DNA of 64,000 bases from NCBI GenBank assembly GCA_008692225.1, contig VICG01000005.1, positions 1,928,501 through 1,992,500 of the forward strand, in the 5' to 3' direction. The stretch is from Monilinia fructicola. Lineage: Eukaryota; Ascomycota; Leotiomycetes; Helotiales; Sclerotiniaceae. Made by a program: the position numbers and the translations under genes. The notes under the pieces are model-generated. The model saw only the letters and a program-made list of their open reading frames with translations, made no database searches and was not told where the DNA came from. Below are positions 35,346-48,784 of the stretch, piece by piece (within the stretch, counting starts at the first letter, position 1; the number at the start of each line of letters is the position of its first letter).

Positions 35346-36569
35346 GGTGGATGGAGTCGCGTGCTTTGGAGGCTGCGAGGGAAATTGCGGAAATGGGGGC
35401 TCAGGGTGCTTTAATCTACGGTGTAGAGGGGGGGGGATTGGGGGGGTGCGGTACGGTAGTGTTTTGCCGAACGTGTATGGGGATGTTTCACCTGCGAGGG
35501 GGTCACAAATATATACGTACAGAGTACTGTACTCCGTAGTGGATGGTGATGAACGAATACATAAAAACCCCTTCGTGAGGGGCCGTGGATCCCGTGCCCC
35601 ATAGGACGCCCACGTGATGCCATAACAGCTGTACAGTGTTAGTTGCTCCGCTGAGACGGCAATATTCAACGGCTCCCGATGCTCTTTCCTGGACTCCAAA
35701 GGTAGGTGAGTAGTATACTCCGCGGAGATATGGAGTCGCGGAGTCTGAAGGGGAGTCTGGCCGTCTGACTGCTCTTGATGTCAAGATATGTACACACAGC
35801 ATGGCGGAGGAATGTGATGGAACGATCATGTTGATTTGCCAAGATGCCAATGTGCCTTAGCTGCTGGTCCCGTTGTGGATAGCCTCATCGTTGATATCCA
35901 TTTATTGCCGACGGGGTGATTTATAATACGTAAGACAACGTTTACGAGGCCCGAGAGTGATTTCTCATCTTGACAATATCGCCAGAAACAAATAATATCA
36001 ATGGGGATCCTAAACCCCGATCCCGAATTGTACAGTACAACGTTTGTAGCAGTGCTGCAAATTAGCATCGGTGGCGTGAGCGGCGCAAGTAATTCCGCGA
36101 TGGCTCAATGGATTGTACGTATTAGTAGCACGAGCACTAATAATTAGGTCGTAGGTGAAATAATTTTGGAGATCAAATAGTGGAGCGCTGGAAATGGATG
36201 TTGCCCTTATGTAAGCACCTCATCTACTTTCGCTCACCAGTTGAGACTTCATCTGATGGATTTCCAGGATTCTCTTCATTTGAAAGGTACATGAAAAAGC
36301 CGAGTTTCTATCGAGGTCCATGAGGTTATTTGTGATTACACATTTTGGGCATCCTAAATTTGAAAGACAGTGAGGTAATATCCACCGCTCTGTGGTGACT
36401 GACAGATATGCAATTGAAGCGATATGCAGTGAGCAGTGAGTGTATTAAAAATATGGTATATTTATTACATGAGTATATTAATTACAAGGACTGACAAGAA
36501 ACTTTCTGATTTCCACCGTCGATTGACCTGCTTGGAATCACCATCGTTGAATTACAATGAATTACTAAT
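35346..36569. other. Intergenic, no supported gene
   Basis: About 1.2 kb upstream of the SDR and downstream of the acyl-CoA dehydrogenase. A G-rich stretch near 35425-35450 borders the SDR. Nothing else identifiable. Confidence 0.5.
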
Positions 36570-37980
36570 TCAAGAGCTCTGAGAAGGACCAAAGGTTGAA
36601 GCCCAGGGATCATATGACTTTGATGCCATTAACTGCTGCATATTCCTCCTGCGGACACCTACGTTGCCACCATCAAAAATGGGTAATACGATAGCTGTAT
36701 TCAAGAGATCTACGAAGGGCTGCTCAGAACTGTAGGCAGTTCTAGGATGGAGAGTTAGTAACTGTCATATTCTTAGAGGAATGATGTTGTAGCAAACTTA
36801 CACTCCAACAGCATTGATGGCATCTGTGACTGCTTTCACACTCTCTTCTGAGCAATAAATCTTGGCTGCCAATGCCAGTTCACGTCTAGCATCATAATCA
36901 CCTGGACCATGCTCAAGGGCATAGGCTGCTCTCCATGTCAAAGCTCTGGAAGCTTCTGCCTTCATTTTGATACCGCTTAGGAGATCTGCGAACGCCTGTC
37001 TGGACAACAAGTCTTCTGCTCCTCTGCGATTATCTTTTTTGGCAAAAGCCAAAGCTGCATCGAAAGCAGCTCGCATAACACTGACACTCATGGCGCCAAC
37101 GAGTACAGCAGAACAATCAAATGATCCTAGTACTACAGAAAGACCTTCACCTGGTGGGGCCAGGACGTTCTTAGTAGGAACTCTTAAGTTGGTATATTTG
37201 ATATGTGGACCAGAACAAGCAGGGTGTCCCACAGATGGGATATGTTTGAGTGTTTTGAATGCACCCTTCTGGTTTCGTTCAATGTCGGCTCTGCTTACTA
37301 GAAGTACCATGATAGCGTCGGCAGGGGTCATCGGAAGTGACACTTGGGGTCGCGACAAACGACACATTGAAGGTCTGCACCTTCGAAGTCCCAACCTGCA
37401 CAATTGGTAGCCCACATCTATTGCTTGGGTTAGCCTCGCTTCTCACACATGAAGCCGAAAACGTTTTGGAATCCTCATACCTTCTCGCCGTTAAGTACCC
37501 ACTCATCCCCTTCACGGGTAGCCGTTGTGATAAGCCCTGGAGCACCCTTCTCTACAAAGTTGGCAACCCCACCTGGTTCAGAGAAGACCAACTCGCCAAT
37601 GGTGCCCCTTTGCCACTCAAAAATGGCTCCAAGAATTCTTTGTGCTGTTCTTTGCCGGCCAAATTCAGCGGGGTCAAGCCCAACCCAGTGCCAAAGATAG
37701 TCAGAGCTGCGGAAGGGTCAGTAGCATACATCTCCTCAACTACTATTGTTCCTTCCACCAAACTTCCACCTGTTCCTCCGAGATGAGGTGCTACAAAACC
37801 CTTGATCATTCCACTGGCAGTCGCACCACCATACAAAAGGCTCCAATGCCTGAAATTGTTGTTCGTCCTTCTTTGCGGAATAGATGTTTTTTGATGTCCT
37901 TGAGTGGGCCGGCGGCGAATGCAGCTGCATGTTTTCGAATGGCATCTTCTGATGCAGAGAGTTGAAAGTCAATAGGCATG
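36570..37980 (-). CDS. Acyl-CoA dehydrogenase family protein, interrupted by five 1-nt indels
   Basis: Exon blocks are about 37980-37482, 37417-36802 and 36741-36570, with GTATGA and GTAAGT donors. The start is MPIDFQLSASEDAIRKHAAA; the end is VGVRRRNMQQLMASK plus a short tail. Blocks such as GMIKGFVAPHLGGTGGSLVE, TDPSAALTIFGTGLGLTPLN, MWATNCAGWDFEGADLQCV, LKHIPSVGHPACSGPHIKY and LSVVLGSFDCSAVLVGAMSV belong to the fungal acyl-CoA dehydrogenase family (FAD-dependent alpha,beta-desaturation of acyl-CoA). Frame breaks lie near 37867-37874 (extra base), 37834 (extra), 37588-37593 (missing), 37344-37345 (extra) and 37324-37327 (extra). No missense decay or in-frame stop is obvious between them, so sequence error is likely. 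No C-terminal peroxisomal SKL-type signal is visible; location is undetermined. Confidence 0.85.
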
Positions 37981-38664
37981 TTCTTGGATTGGATTGGGGA
38001 AATAGGACGGCCGTTTGATGGTTGAATAGGTTTTTGACTAGAAAGTTCTCGGATGTATATAGAGAAGTAGATCAAGTCAAGTCTGGTCCGTTGGCCACTC
38101 GCCGTCTTTATATAGAAAATAAGATTTGAAAGATCGCTAGAGTTCAGGAAATCTTCTGAACCTTATGAGGGATGTGTTCCCGAGATAGTACTAGTGCTGA
38201 TACAAGAGTGCGGAAATGTCAAATCCGCAAACTTCTATGCACAGACCAAGTTCGTGGAAAGGATCCCTTCTGTAATATAAATTGATGATAGCTCAGCACG
38301 TGCCGTGATGACGGGATTGGAACCTTTTGGTACGCATACGACAGAACAATTGGATCGAAACTGTTGGAAGCACTCCGTATAACGAACCGTGAAACGTTGA
38401 GATTGATTTGTCATCTATCGTATCTATGATTGTTGCGGGTTGAAGAAAAAATGTGTATAAATAGGTATGTACGGGTATTCAATTTCGTGCCTTTGAACAA
38501 TACGAAAGACACTCCAATGTATTGCAAGCAAATGTTATTGGATTGATGGGAAGAAAAGGTGAATGCCCATCTCTCCTTTCCTCTTTATCCCATCAACTTT
38601 GTCATTTGATTTGGGGATCATGTGATATCTTGTCTTGACTGAAAGACGATTATTGAGGGTGTTG

Positions 38665-38713
38665 AGTAGGTAGTAGGTAGTAGGTAGTAGGTAGTAGGTA
38701 GTAGGTAGTAGGT
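38665..38713. repeat. (GTAGTAG)n heptamer repeat
   Basis: About six near-perfect units of a GTAGTAG/GTAGGTA heptamer. Confidence 0.85.
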
Positions 38714-38756
38714 ACCTAGGTATATACTGAGTGTGTTGAATATCCACGGATATGAC

Positions 38757-38965
38757 ATGTACTGACTGTACTGGCTGTACTAACCATACTGACTATACTA
38801 ATAACTATATCGAATCTGCTGAATAGATTGAACATGCTCTATACGGACTATATTGAATATCCATGGATCCTGACTTTATACTGAATGTTCTGGTTATCCT
38901 GACTCTATTGAATATATTGAAAATACTTACCGTCCTTACGGCACTGACTATACTGACTTTATACC
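38757..38965. repeat. Degenerate TGACTATACT-type repeat
   Basis: Recurring TACTGACT, TATACTGA and TATTGAATA words at roughly 10-bp spacing, strongly diverged. Confidence 0.5.
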
Positions 38966-40106
38966 TAGTATAGCACTACAGCAGTTCACAGTAAACTCCT
39001 GTATATATATTCGATTCTAGTTGGGAAGCCGGACGTTGATGAATGACATCAGAAAGCCATTACTAACAAGATTGATGGACCTTTGCTAATGTTGTTAAAA
39101 CGAACCATGACTGGCATTGATCTGACATTGATGAACAAACCATTCCTGACACTAACAGATCATTGCTGATAACCCATCACTCGAGTGCTGATATACCTTC
39201 GCCTTAATGTACAATACTGTATGTATATTTTCTTTATCGACGATTATGCAAGCATATCTCATTAACTAGCTACTAGGGAATAAGCAATCACCGATCAAGC
39301 ATCCAATAAACACAGGAGTCCGTAGTGTACGGTACAGGATGTAACACCTCGGGCTTGGAAGTTGGAATATTTGATACCCTTATATGTATAAAACACTAGA
39401 CCCGGCCGTCCACATGCATATCGCTGGAAAAGTCTATCCCAGACCCTTTCTTGTTGATGGGCTCTCAAGGTAATCCGACCTTTCTCCATTAAGTACAGTA
39501 GATGTGTGTGGAGAAAGAATACTCCACAGCTCGAGAAAGCTGGAAATATGTAGAGGGCGATAGACCAAAACTTATGTCATTTCATTGGAGGCTTCAACTA
39601 GCTTAATGATTTATACTTTTTAGATAACATGGGCCAGTAGACAGAATCCGGGAGAGCTAATCATTTGCCCCGTAATAGCAAGCTACTTAACGGACCTAGC
39701 TATATTTTAGACCCTTAGTGCCCGTATTGGTATACTATCTCGCTTGTTTTCTTCAGTATCGTCTTCCTGGAATCTTACGTGCAAGGATTTCACGTTTGGT
39801 ACCCTGGACGCGAATCTATTTTACTTTTTCCCACCTCAATAATGGGTAAAACCATTAATACGCATGGGATTTTCAAGAAAATTTCCGAGAGGTATAATTG
39901 GTTTTGACAGCTATAGGTGCTGATCTTATACTACTATGTTACTTTTGCCGTTCCCTCGCAGCCCCTGACCTGGGCCGCGCCTCTCTGATCGATTTTCATG
40001 TTTTTCATGTTTTTCTGCATACAAATGCAAATATATATCTCCTCGGAGGTGCAAAGTGTTTTCTTTCATCTATATCCCTCCATTTGTGTCTCCACCCGAA
40101 CTCACA

Positions 40107-41495
40107 ATGTCAGCTACGGACCCGAATCTACCACATGATTCCAAGGCGGGCCAGGTGTTGGCAGTATGTGCTTCAATGTTGGTGTTCACCACGTTGGTTG
40201 TAGGAGCACGAGTCTGGATTCGTTTGAAACTTGCAAAGGGAGGACTTGGGGCCGATGACTGGTGTATACTTGTGGCTTGGGTGCTGGTCGTTTCTTATAA
40301 TCTTGATCCGATAACTCGTAAGTTATTTCAAATCTGTAGACGGGAACTTGATTTTGTTGCTCAATCTATAATGTGGCCTTTGCGACAGCCGGATATTGTC
40401 GATGCATGAATGTAGTATGACTGACCCGTTTTACAGAAGTTTCGTTTGGGTTGGGTCAACATGTATGGGATTTGCCCGCAGACACGAACTTCAGTGCATC
40501 TCTCGAGGTGAATTTTGCAAGCCCATCATGAATCTCCCACTGTACTAACACAAGTTCAAGCTCTACTATTTCGGTGAAATGCTCTACTTTGTCTGTGTCG
40601 CCGTCACCAAAGTAGCTATCCTAATCCTTTACCTCCGGCTTGCCACGTCCAGAACTCTGCGAATGCTCATCTATGGCGTCATGGTCTTTGTGGTTCTCAC
40701 CTCTTTCTCATGTGTTGTAGCGACCATTTTTCAATGCACTCCGATTCCCAAAGCTTGGGAATACCCTCCTACGAGCAACGGGTCTTGTATCCATGTCAAT
40801 TCCATGTTCTACGCCAATGCCGGTTTGGACATCTTCCAAGATTGTATAATATACGTTTTGCCAATGAGAATGTTGTATTATATACAAATACCGAAAAGAC
40901 AGAAGTACGCGCTGATGATTGTTTTTGCGGTGGGCGGATTTGTGGTTGTGACGGGAGCCATAAGACTTTATTATTTGCAAGGTGCCCAGTCGTCATCAGA
41001 TCTTCCTTGTGAGTACCTTCATACGTGTGTTCTGCCGATTTCACCTCTAACATTGTCCTAGATGATAACGTCGGCGGAGCAATCTGGTCTTGCATTGAAT
41101 GCAACATTGGCGTAGTCTGCGCTTCCCTCCCACACTTCAAACCTCTCTTCGATAGGTACTTCCCCACGCTAATGGGTCGTTCCTTGGGCGCATCGAACCA
41201 CAATGCAGCTTCTGGAGGAGATCTCCGACACAAGGCTGGAAACTACATCAAACAGAACAACACAAATGAATTCGAATTGGAAAGTGGACAGAAACCCAAA
41301 CTATGGAAAGATACTTATGAAGGAAAGTATCATCCAAGCGATTCGGTTAATATTGAAGCTGGAGATACAATATATGTTTCGAATGATAGTGAAGAGAGAT
41401 TAAGGGGTGTGACACCCCCGGAACCAAACGCTGCGGGGAATGATGAGGGGATTTATAAGACTACGAAGGTTGTAGTCAGTAGTTTGCCGGCCTGA
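40107..41495 (+). CDS. Fungal rhodopsin-domain integral membrane protein
   Basis: Four exons join in phase: 40107-40317, 40437-40507, 40561-41008 and 41062-41495 (387 aa). Family features are RVWIRLKLAKGGLGADDWCI after the first helix, VSFGLGQHVWDLP, YYFGEMLYFVCVAVTKVAIL, FQCTPIPKAWE and ANAGLDIFQDCIIYVLPM, then several further hydrophobic helices and a polar cytoplasmic tail. This is the seven-helix family (PF20684-like) that includes many PTH11-like and orphan fungal membrane proteins. There is no N-terminal CFEM domain, so it is not a classic CFEM-type PTH11 receptor. Ligand and role are unknown. An acceptor 6 nt upstream (exon 3 from 40555) would insert Phe-Lys. The acceptor chosen is better spaced from the ACTAAC branch point. 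Confidence 0.82.
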
Positions 41496-44400
41496 GAGTT
41501 AATGAAATGCGGGGAAGCAAAGAATATATAATGATCTAAGGATTAGTCCTGAGGCACGGAATAGTATGGAATGATATATCAAGGCGTTGGATCTAATGAC
41601 TTGGTTCTGGGATACACAAACTCTGCATGAGTACAGGGATTTGGCTTTTTGAGCTGGTGGCGTTCCGGGAACTGTCTAGCAGCACACGTTATGTTGGACG
41701 TTACACACAGATTATATTCTTTGAAACATACAAATCTTATTTTTCCTATCAAAGCTCGTTCGTTTGCGTGGCTTTTTTTTTTCTCGTCTCCTAACTTTTG
41801 CTCGCCCAATCCTTTGCCGAGAGTTTTCGGAGTTAAGAACACGTTACAAATTTTATTGGTTCTTCGAGCGCCCACAGTTTCTTGTGAGAGAGTAATGACG
41901 TAATGGGAAACACGGTCTGTGGATAATCATGAATTTTGTATGGATACTGTGATAGTTATGCTGTATCAGTGCATTCTCTTTACTTAATACGGATTCTACG
42001 AGAGATCCGATGGATATCCATGGATATATATATCTAGTGATACTCTCAGATAGGCTAGTGTCTGTTCGAATAATCTGACTCTGATAGAGAACAACTTTAA
42101 AACACTAGGAACATCCTGAAACATCCAAAATCAGTTACTCTCATGCTTTCTTTTTACCATTATCCACCCAATGTCAATTACTGTTGCCATCAGATCAATT
42201 TATACAGTATCACCCCATATAATCGTGTCATCCCCACATCTCCACATATCACCTCACCATGTTAGTCAAGAATTCTACAGTACAGTAGATCTGCGTGGCG
42301 TGACGTGAGGTTGCGATACGCTTTGTCAATCAGGGTTCAAGGCTGGGGGAGGAAACGGCGCCGGCGCCATGTGTCACAAAACACTCCTAGTATCTCCAGG
42401 GCTTAGTTTGAAGTTTAAATTTAAGCTTTGTGTAGAAATTTTAGATTAATAAGGTTGATGGCCAAGAGAAAGGGGACTTATGAAAGGCCGGTTGACAATT
42501 GAGTGTGATTGGCGAGGCGAACGCCGTCGACGCATTTGTTCGGCGTCTCAAGTCCTCGAGTCCTAGAGGACGTGGGTTAGTGTTGAATTCTGTGTTTACG
42601 CTTAGTAGATGCGATGGTATGATATGCAAATAGCTGACAGGTAATTAGGAACTCCCGTCTTATTTCTAAAGTTGTGGCAATTCAGCCTTCCAACATATAT
42701 TGCACATCTCCGATCTCTGGTTTTATACCTGCTAGACAGTAGACCCAGTAGCTCTGGCAGTCCAATACACAACTCAAAGCTAAGTGCTTCTAGATCCTCG
42801 GCTAATACTATAGTAATCTTACATTCTGAATGCGCATCATGTAAGGCTTGGGTGGATGTCGTATTTTGCCACCTAGCATTGGGTTCCATATTCTTGGAAT
42901 GGACAATGATTCCCGACTATGCTGCATGAAATCCTGCAATAGATTGATTGCTCAAGATTAATTAATTAGACCTCGATTACCAGGACGTGGGGATCAATAA
43001 ACTCTTTGAAGTTTATATTCATTTCAAGTACTCTTCACTTGTCCGAAAGAGGAAAGTATCAGATGGGTGACTTCCACACTTGAACGCTAATTCGCAGGCT
43101 CCAGTATTTTCACGTCCATCGTCCCCTCGGTAAATTAAAGCTTTGTCAGCCTTTCGAAACGCTTCAAATCCAGCTTCTTATAGTCAAAGACTTACCTATC
43201 TCAAACAACTTTGCTCATACATCTACCATTGAATTGACTGTCTTTCGCTGGCATGTTATGAAAGGCAACACAATGACTCTACTAAAATCCAAAATTGTCG
43301 CCGATTAGGTCGGAATGGAGATATATGATGTCGAGTTAAGAGTTGAATCATACATAAAGTTTGTCATCATCTGGTCGTTTCTATCTTCGCTTACAATGGT
43401 AGACTACTGGGAGTCAAGTCCTTTGCTCTGTAGACCATTACTACCAAATGCCAAGCTCATGAACACACAGGGGATAAACTCGGCGATTTAAAGGAGAACA
43501 AAATACTCCGATATAGCGACGTTGATGGACCAAACCGCTCCAAGGACAACCCCAAGATTACCTGCGATGATGAACTCTTGAGGTTCAGAAAAGGCGCCGA
43601 GACAATTTAGAGACCTTGGTCTGGCAACAATTGGGACTTTTGAAATCACAGTACTGCTACTGTCAGACGTGGAGTAGTTTTTCAGATCAAAAGTGTATAG
43701 AGTTGAGATCAGTCGGACTAGTAGCAGCTAATTAATGTGAGAGCAAAGTTCATCATAACGATGTAGAAACCGGAGCAAGTCATTTCAGTGATACTCGGGA
43801 TATATGAGTCGGGAGGCAAACGATGAACAATCGTCGCTGTATCGCTGAACCTGGTGCGGAGAAAGAAGTAGAGACCGACAGGGTGGAGGTATGGGCTTGT
43901 TTGATCAGTGACGAAGATTTTGACCCACGATGTTATTACGACTTTGTCTATCCAGATAGGACTTGGGAATCAGTAGAACAAGCGAGAGGGTAGATCTGAG
44001 CGAGGATAATGCCTGAGGTTCCGTGAGATAAATGGCAGAAAAGAGGGAAGAGATGGCAGCAAAAGAGGTTCGGGGCGAAAAACATACATCTAAGGATTTC
44101 TTGCCACGAATGAGCAAACTTTCACCGTCGAAGAGCGTGTCCTATTATCATGAACTACACCCTTCAATGCTTGGTTCTGCTCTTATCATTTCGATAGTTG
44201 CTTCTTTTTCCCTTGTCAAGTATATCTTTATGCGGTCCTTATCATCTTTTGAAATAGGATGGTTCTGGATCTGATCATGGTGAATGACTCGGGGGTTAGA
44301 TTGATGATCTATCCCTAAAACAATCATATTTCTTGGGACTGAAGTTATTACGGAGTTTTTGATGAATGGAACCTATGGAAAGTAAGAGACATATGCGTCC

Positions 44401-44717
44401 ATTTGTTCTACCTTCCTTTGAAATACTTGACAAGGAATGAGATGTGTAGGAGCGGCCACAGAACGCCAATAGATAGCAAATTATTACTATTTGCAGATCT
44501 GATGTTCTCCGGGAACTTATGACACCATGAAATGCATTGGAAACTTTTCACTTCAAACCAAGAAAATCTTCATGTTGCAGTTCACTTTCAAGAGGTACTT
44601 TGAGTAGATGAAGGAGCAAATAATAAGTCTGTTATTCTTATTTCATTCTTGTACTTTGGCAGTCTTCGTATATGGACTGAGATACTTATTGTACCCTGAC
44701 TTAAGCGAAACATACAC
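41496..44717. other. 3.2-kb region with no recognisable gene
   Basis: No open frame on either strand shows splice-supported coding or a recognisable motif. A short GC-rich inverted-repeat patch lies at 42500-42580 (GTCCTC/GAGGAC pair). I see no tRNA, transposon or simple-repeat cluster. Confidence 0.5.
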
Positions 44718-45999
<1,282 letters not shown>

Positions 46000-46023
46000 T
46001 TACGCCTTTGGGAGTTGATTTAC

Positions 46024-46245
46024 CTGAGAGATATTAGTGACGTCCATGAGGACGGAATGGAAGAGCATGATCCTTTCGCTGGTATTATCCAGATCAAGTT
46101 CATATAACCGTATAATCTCAGAACGACCCCTCATCAGCGGCACTCCCATTTCATCTTATCGAGACGGTGAATGAGACGCGAGCTAATGATTTGCAGGATC
46201 GAACACCGGTTCATGCGAGAGTTACTTATACAATTGATGAGATAC
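46024..46245 (-). other. Predicted 5'-UTR intron of THI4 carrying the riboswitch
   Basis: In RNA orientation a GTATCT donor lies at 46245-46240. A CACTAAT branch point and a CTCTCAG acceptor end at 46024, 27 bases before the ATG. The aptamer lies between them, as in known fungal thiamine genes where TPP binding changes splicing. The acceptor and branch point look strong; the donor is the best candidate I see but not the only possible one. Confidence 0.65.
46065..46216 (-). promoter_or_regulatory. TPP riboswitch (THI element) upstream of THI4
   Basis: Read as RNA from the minus strand, the conserved core is present: CTGAGA (46121-46116), then CTTGATCTGGATAATACCAG (46098 down to 46079) and GCGAAAGGATC. 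P1 pairs GCATGA (46216-46211) with TCATGC (46070-46065). P2 pairs ACCG (46210-46207) with CGGT (46110-46107). The roughly 85 bases between form an enlarged P3, whose base can pair CGATCCT with AGGGGTCG. Long, variable P3 stems are usual in fungal TPP aptamers. Thiamine pyrophosphate binding should alter splicing of the surrounding 5'-UTR intron and lower THI4 expression. Confidence 0.95.
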
Positions 46246-47414
46246 CTTGATCCGCAAGCGGATAATTTCCATGCTGAGGACTACATGACTCCTGGTTCTT
46301 GGGAGTGAGTTGTACTTGGTAATTATCGTCGTTTACTAAAATATATGGAAAATGTCAGTATTTCTCCACGTAGAAAGAAGGTAACACGAACAACTGTTTG
46401 GTATGTATGCAAAGAGAGCAGCTTCGAAAATGATGACGGGAATGAAATTGGGTGTGGTATTAGGAATTCTACCAATAAGTAGTCCAAAAATCATGACCTA
46501 GGTGAGGGGTAGCTAGCCGTTTAGCCCCCACGCACGCGGCAACTACCCTGTCTCAGATGCCACTATCGCCGCTTTCTGATTGATTGATTATAACTCTGAT
46601 ATGTCAAGGAATGATCTGAGTGGAGGACAAATTTGATCTTCATCGCAGGTCATTGAATTATGTCACTGATAACCTTCTATTGGGCCAGATTAAAGACTAG
46701 TTGGTATGTCGTCCGTATCACGGAAGTAGATTCCGAGGCTATAGGATTTCATACCAACAATGTACCAACATCAGACGATAAGTTTAAGAAGCATCGTTTT
46801 CAAACCATTAATGATAATCTAACCATTCCCTCTCCAAAAAAGGATCAAACGAGGACCTAGATAAATTATCACAATCTGAAGAACTAGTTGGATCATCTAA
46901 TACATGGTCAGTCATCTTTGAAGTTTATCTCTCATTTACAACCATACCCGCCTTCTTGTAACTCCCTTTATTGGCATGAGAATAATCGAGAAACTAGTAT
47001 GGCTTGTGTATCTTTGTACTTGATTGATCAAGAGCATATCAACAATTAGAAGTGTGTTTTAGGCTGTATAAGATTACAATGATCCATTTGCGAGCTTGAT
47101 AGATAACCTTAGGTCGGCAAATAAAATACTTTGACAAGCTGGAGAAGGAAAACGGAAGCAAGTAGAAGTATGGATGATGTCGACATACAAGAGAGAGCAG
47201 TAACTATGGCTTTAAGTTGTGAGGCTTTCAGATCTCTCAGCGGTTAGAAGGTTGGTTCTAGGATTTGATGGGAATGCTTGAATTGAATTCGCTCAAGTTT
47301 AAGTTTGGTCTTGTGAAAGTGCTGCTCTGCCCAGAAGATGTACACACTTCTGGGGAAGAGCATGGATAGGATCACCGCAGGCGTGGGCTATGATCCGGCC
47401 AGCTCGAGGGATGA
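46246..47414. other. THI4 upstream region, no supported gene
   Basis: The THI4 promoter side, then AT-rich DNA up to the GC-rich island. A short open frame near 46660-46860 has no support. Confidence 0.5.
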
Positions 47415-48671
47415 GTGCATCGAAGCGACATGCGCACTCGAGCTGAGATGCGGAGTTCCTGCCCAGAGGCTGTGCAATGCAATGAAGGCCATATCGCGAT
47501 CCTCCGTTGTCGAGCCCACGTATGGAACAATGTACATGCACTCGATGAAGCCAGTCACCCGAGTCTAGCTGACGGACAGAGGCTGGGAAATAGTGGCCAA
47601 GAACAAGTGGAGAGTCTTGTACGACCTGGAGAGGCTGATCGAAGTAGCGAGGGTGATCTGATCGTCATGTTCTTACAAAACACACGTGGAACCAGCACGA
47701 GCATCCCGGAAGAAACACTGACCATGGACGCGAACAGACTCACCAACGCGATAATGAACGTGGCGGGATTCAGGACTATGATCCTGAGATCGCTGAATAC
47801 TAAGGATATGAGCTCGCTCAGGAAGGCGATCGGCCCTGCGCTAGTACTCACTGACGCGGAGAGGCTCAGGTACTGCAGCTTGTACTCTGCCATAGGCGTT
47901 AGCGCTGACTGGATCATGTACATGAACAAGCGCGGCTACGCGGTCATCGCCTTGGGCATGGGCATCCTCAATGTCCTCAGATGGGTCACGGGCTCGGGTA
48001 GTTCGTCCAGGATTCTGACCGATAACCAGCCCACGCGCAGTGCGCCTATCATCGCGATCGTTTGCGTGGCCAAGTCCGGGTCCAGAATCCACAACGGACA
48101 CGACGACTTGGACATGATTTGCTACAACGAAGTGTTCGGTATAAGCGGCGATGATGAGTGCGAATACTGGTACCCGACTGTGGATACCGGCGACGTCTTC
48201 AAGGTACGCACAGAGCCGCTCTGCAACATGGCCATGAGCCGTGACGCGTGTGGCATGGGTTGTGGAATCATAGTCGATACCGAACTCCAGGACATGAACG
48301 CGCCCTTCTTGGACCCCACGGTCGATGGGATGTTCGAGATGAAAACCAGAGACTGCGACAGCACCGACGTAATGAGCCCATCTCGCAATAGGACCATATA
48401 CGTGTGGACGGACATGACCATGGACAAGCCTGAGATCGGGAGGATGATGCGACGCGGACGACCGATGCACACGTGGCCCGTGATGATGCTATGTGAGCCC
48501 AACGTGAGTCTTGTCCGGGTCGGAGACGGCGCGTTCAGCACGGTCGTGGACTGGAGGACAAGCGAGTGGACACGCGTATACTAGTACTACATGAAGATCA
48601 CAGGATGCCACGATCAGAGCAAATCCAAAATCCTAACGTGCGTGTGCAACGGGCTCGAGAGGCAACGATAA
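47415..48671 (+). pseudogene. Uncharacterised protein with a weak F-box-like N-terminus, interrupted by an in-frame TAG
   Basis: The frame is open from 47415. The first good ATG is 47667 (MFLQNTRGTSTS), giving 305 aa to a TAG at 48582-48584. The same frame continues for 28 more sensible codons (around MKITGC and LTCVCN) to TAA at 48669, suggesting the TAG is a nonsense change. Third codon positions are strongly G/C, which identifies this as the coding frame rather than the 209-aa opposite-strand frame. The segment FRTMILRSLNTKDMSSLRKA resembles an F-box helix pair. TIYVWTDMTMDKPEIGR and VVDWRTSEWTRVY recall fungal hypothetical proteins I have only a vague memory of, so the F-box label is a guess. 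An F-box protein would serve as an SCF ubiquitin-ligase adaptor. Confidence 0.5.
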
Positions 48672-48784
48672 CATGATCATCACTATGACCACCTACATTC
48701 TCGAGGGCAAGTCAGACTGAGGAGATGTACTCGAGAGCGGTCAGATCCGTGACTGATTACGTCAACTAAGGCAGGAACATATGC

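Larger units (their letters stand above)
37981..40106. other. Intergenic, repeat-bearing
   Basis: About 2.1 kb between divergent genes, so both promoters should lie here. It contains the GTAGGTA repeat near 38665-38712 and a degenerate TACTGACTA-type repeat to about 38965. No credible gene. Confidence 0.55.

Noticed and set aside
34500..35414. 304-codon plus-strand open frame
   Set aside because: It lies antisense to the SDR and is Arg/Gly/Asp-rich. It is a by-product of the high G+C of that gene, with no motif of its own.
36967..37410. 147-codon plus-strand frame
   Set aside because: Antisense to the acyl-CoA dehydrogenase.
47841..48470. 209-codon minus-strand open frame in the GC-rich island
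   Set aside because: His/Val/Arg/Asp-rich composition expected from the antisense of a G/C-ending codon set. The plus frame has the coding bias.
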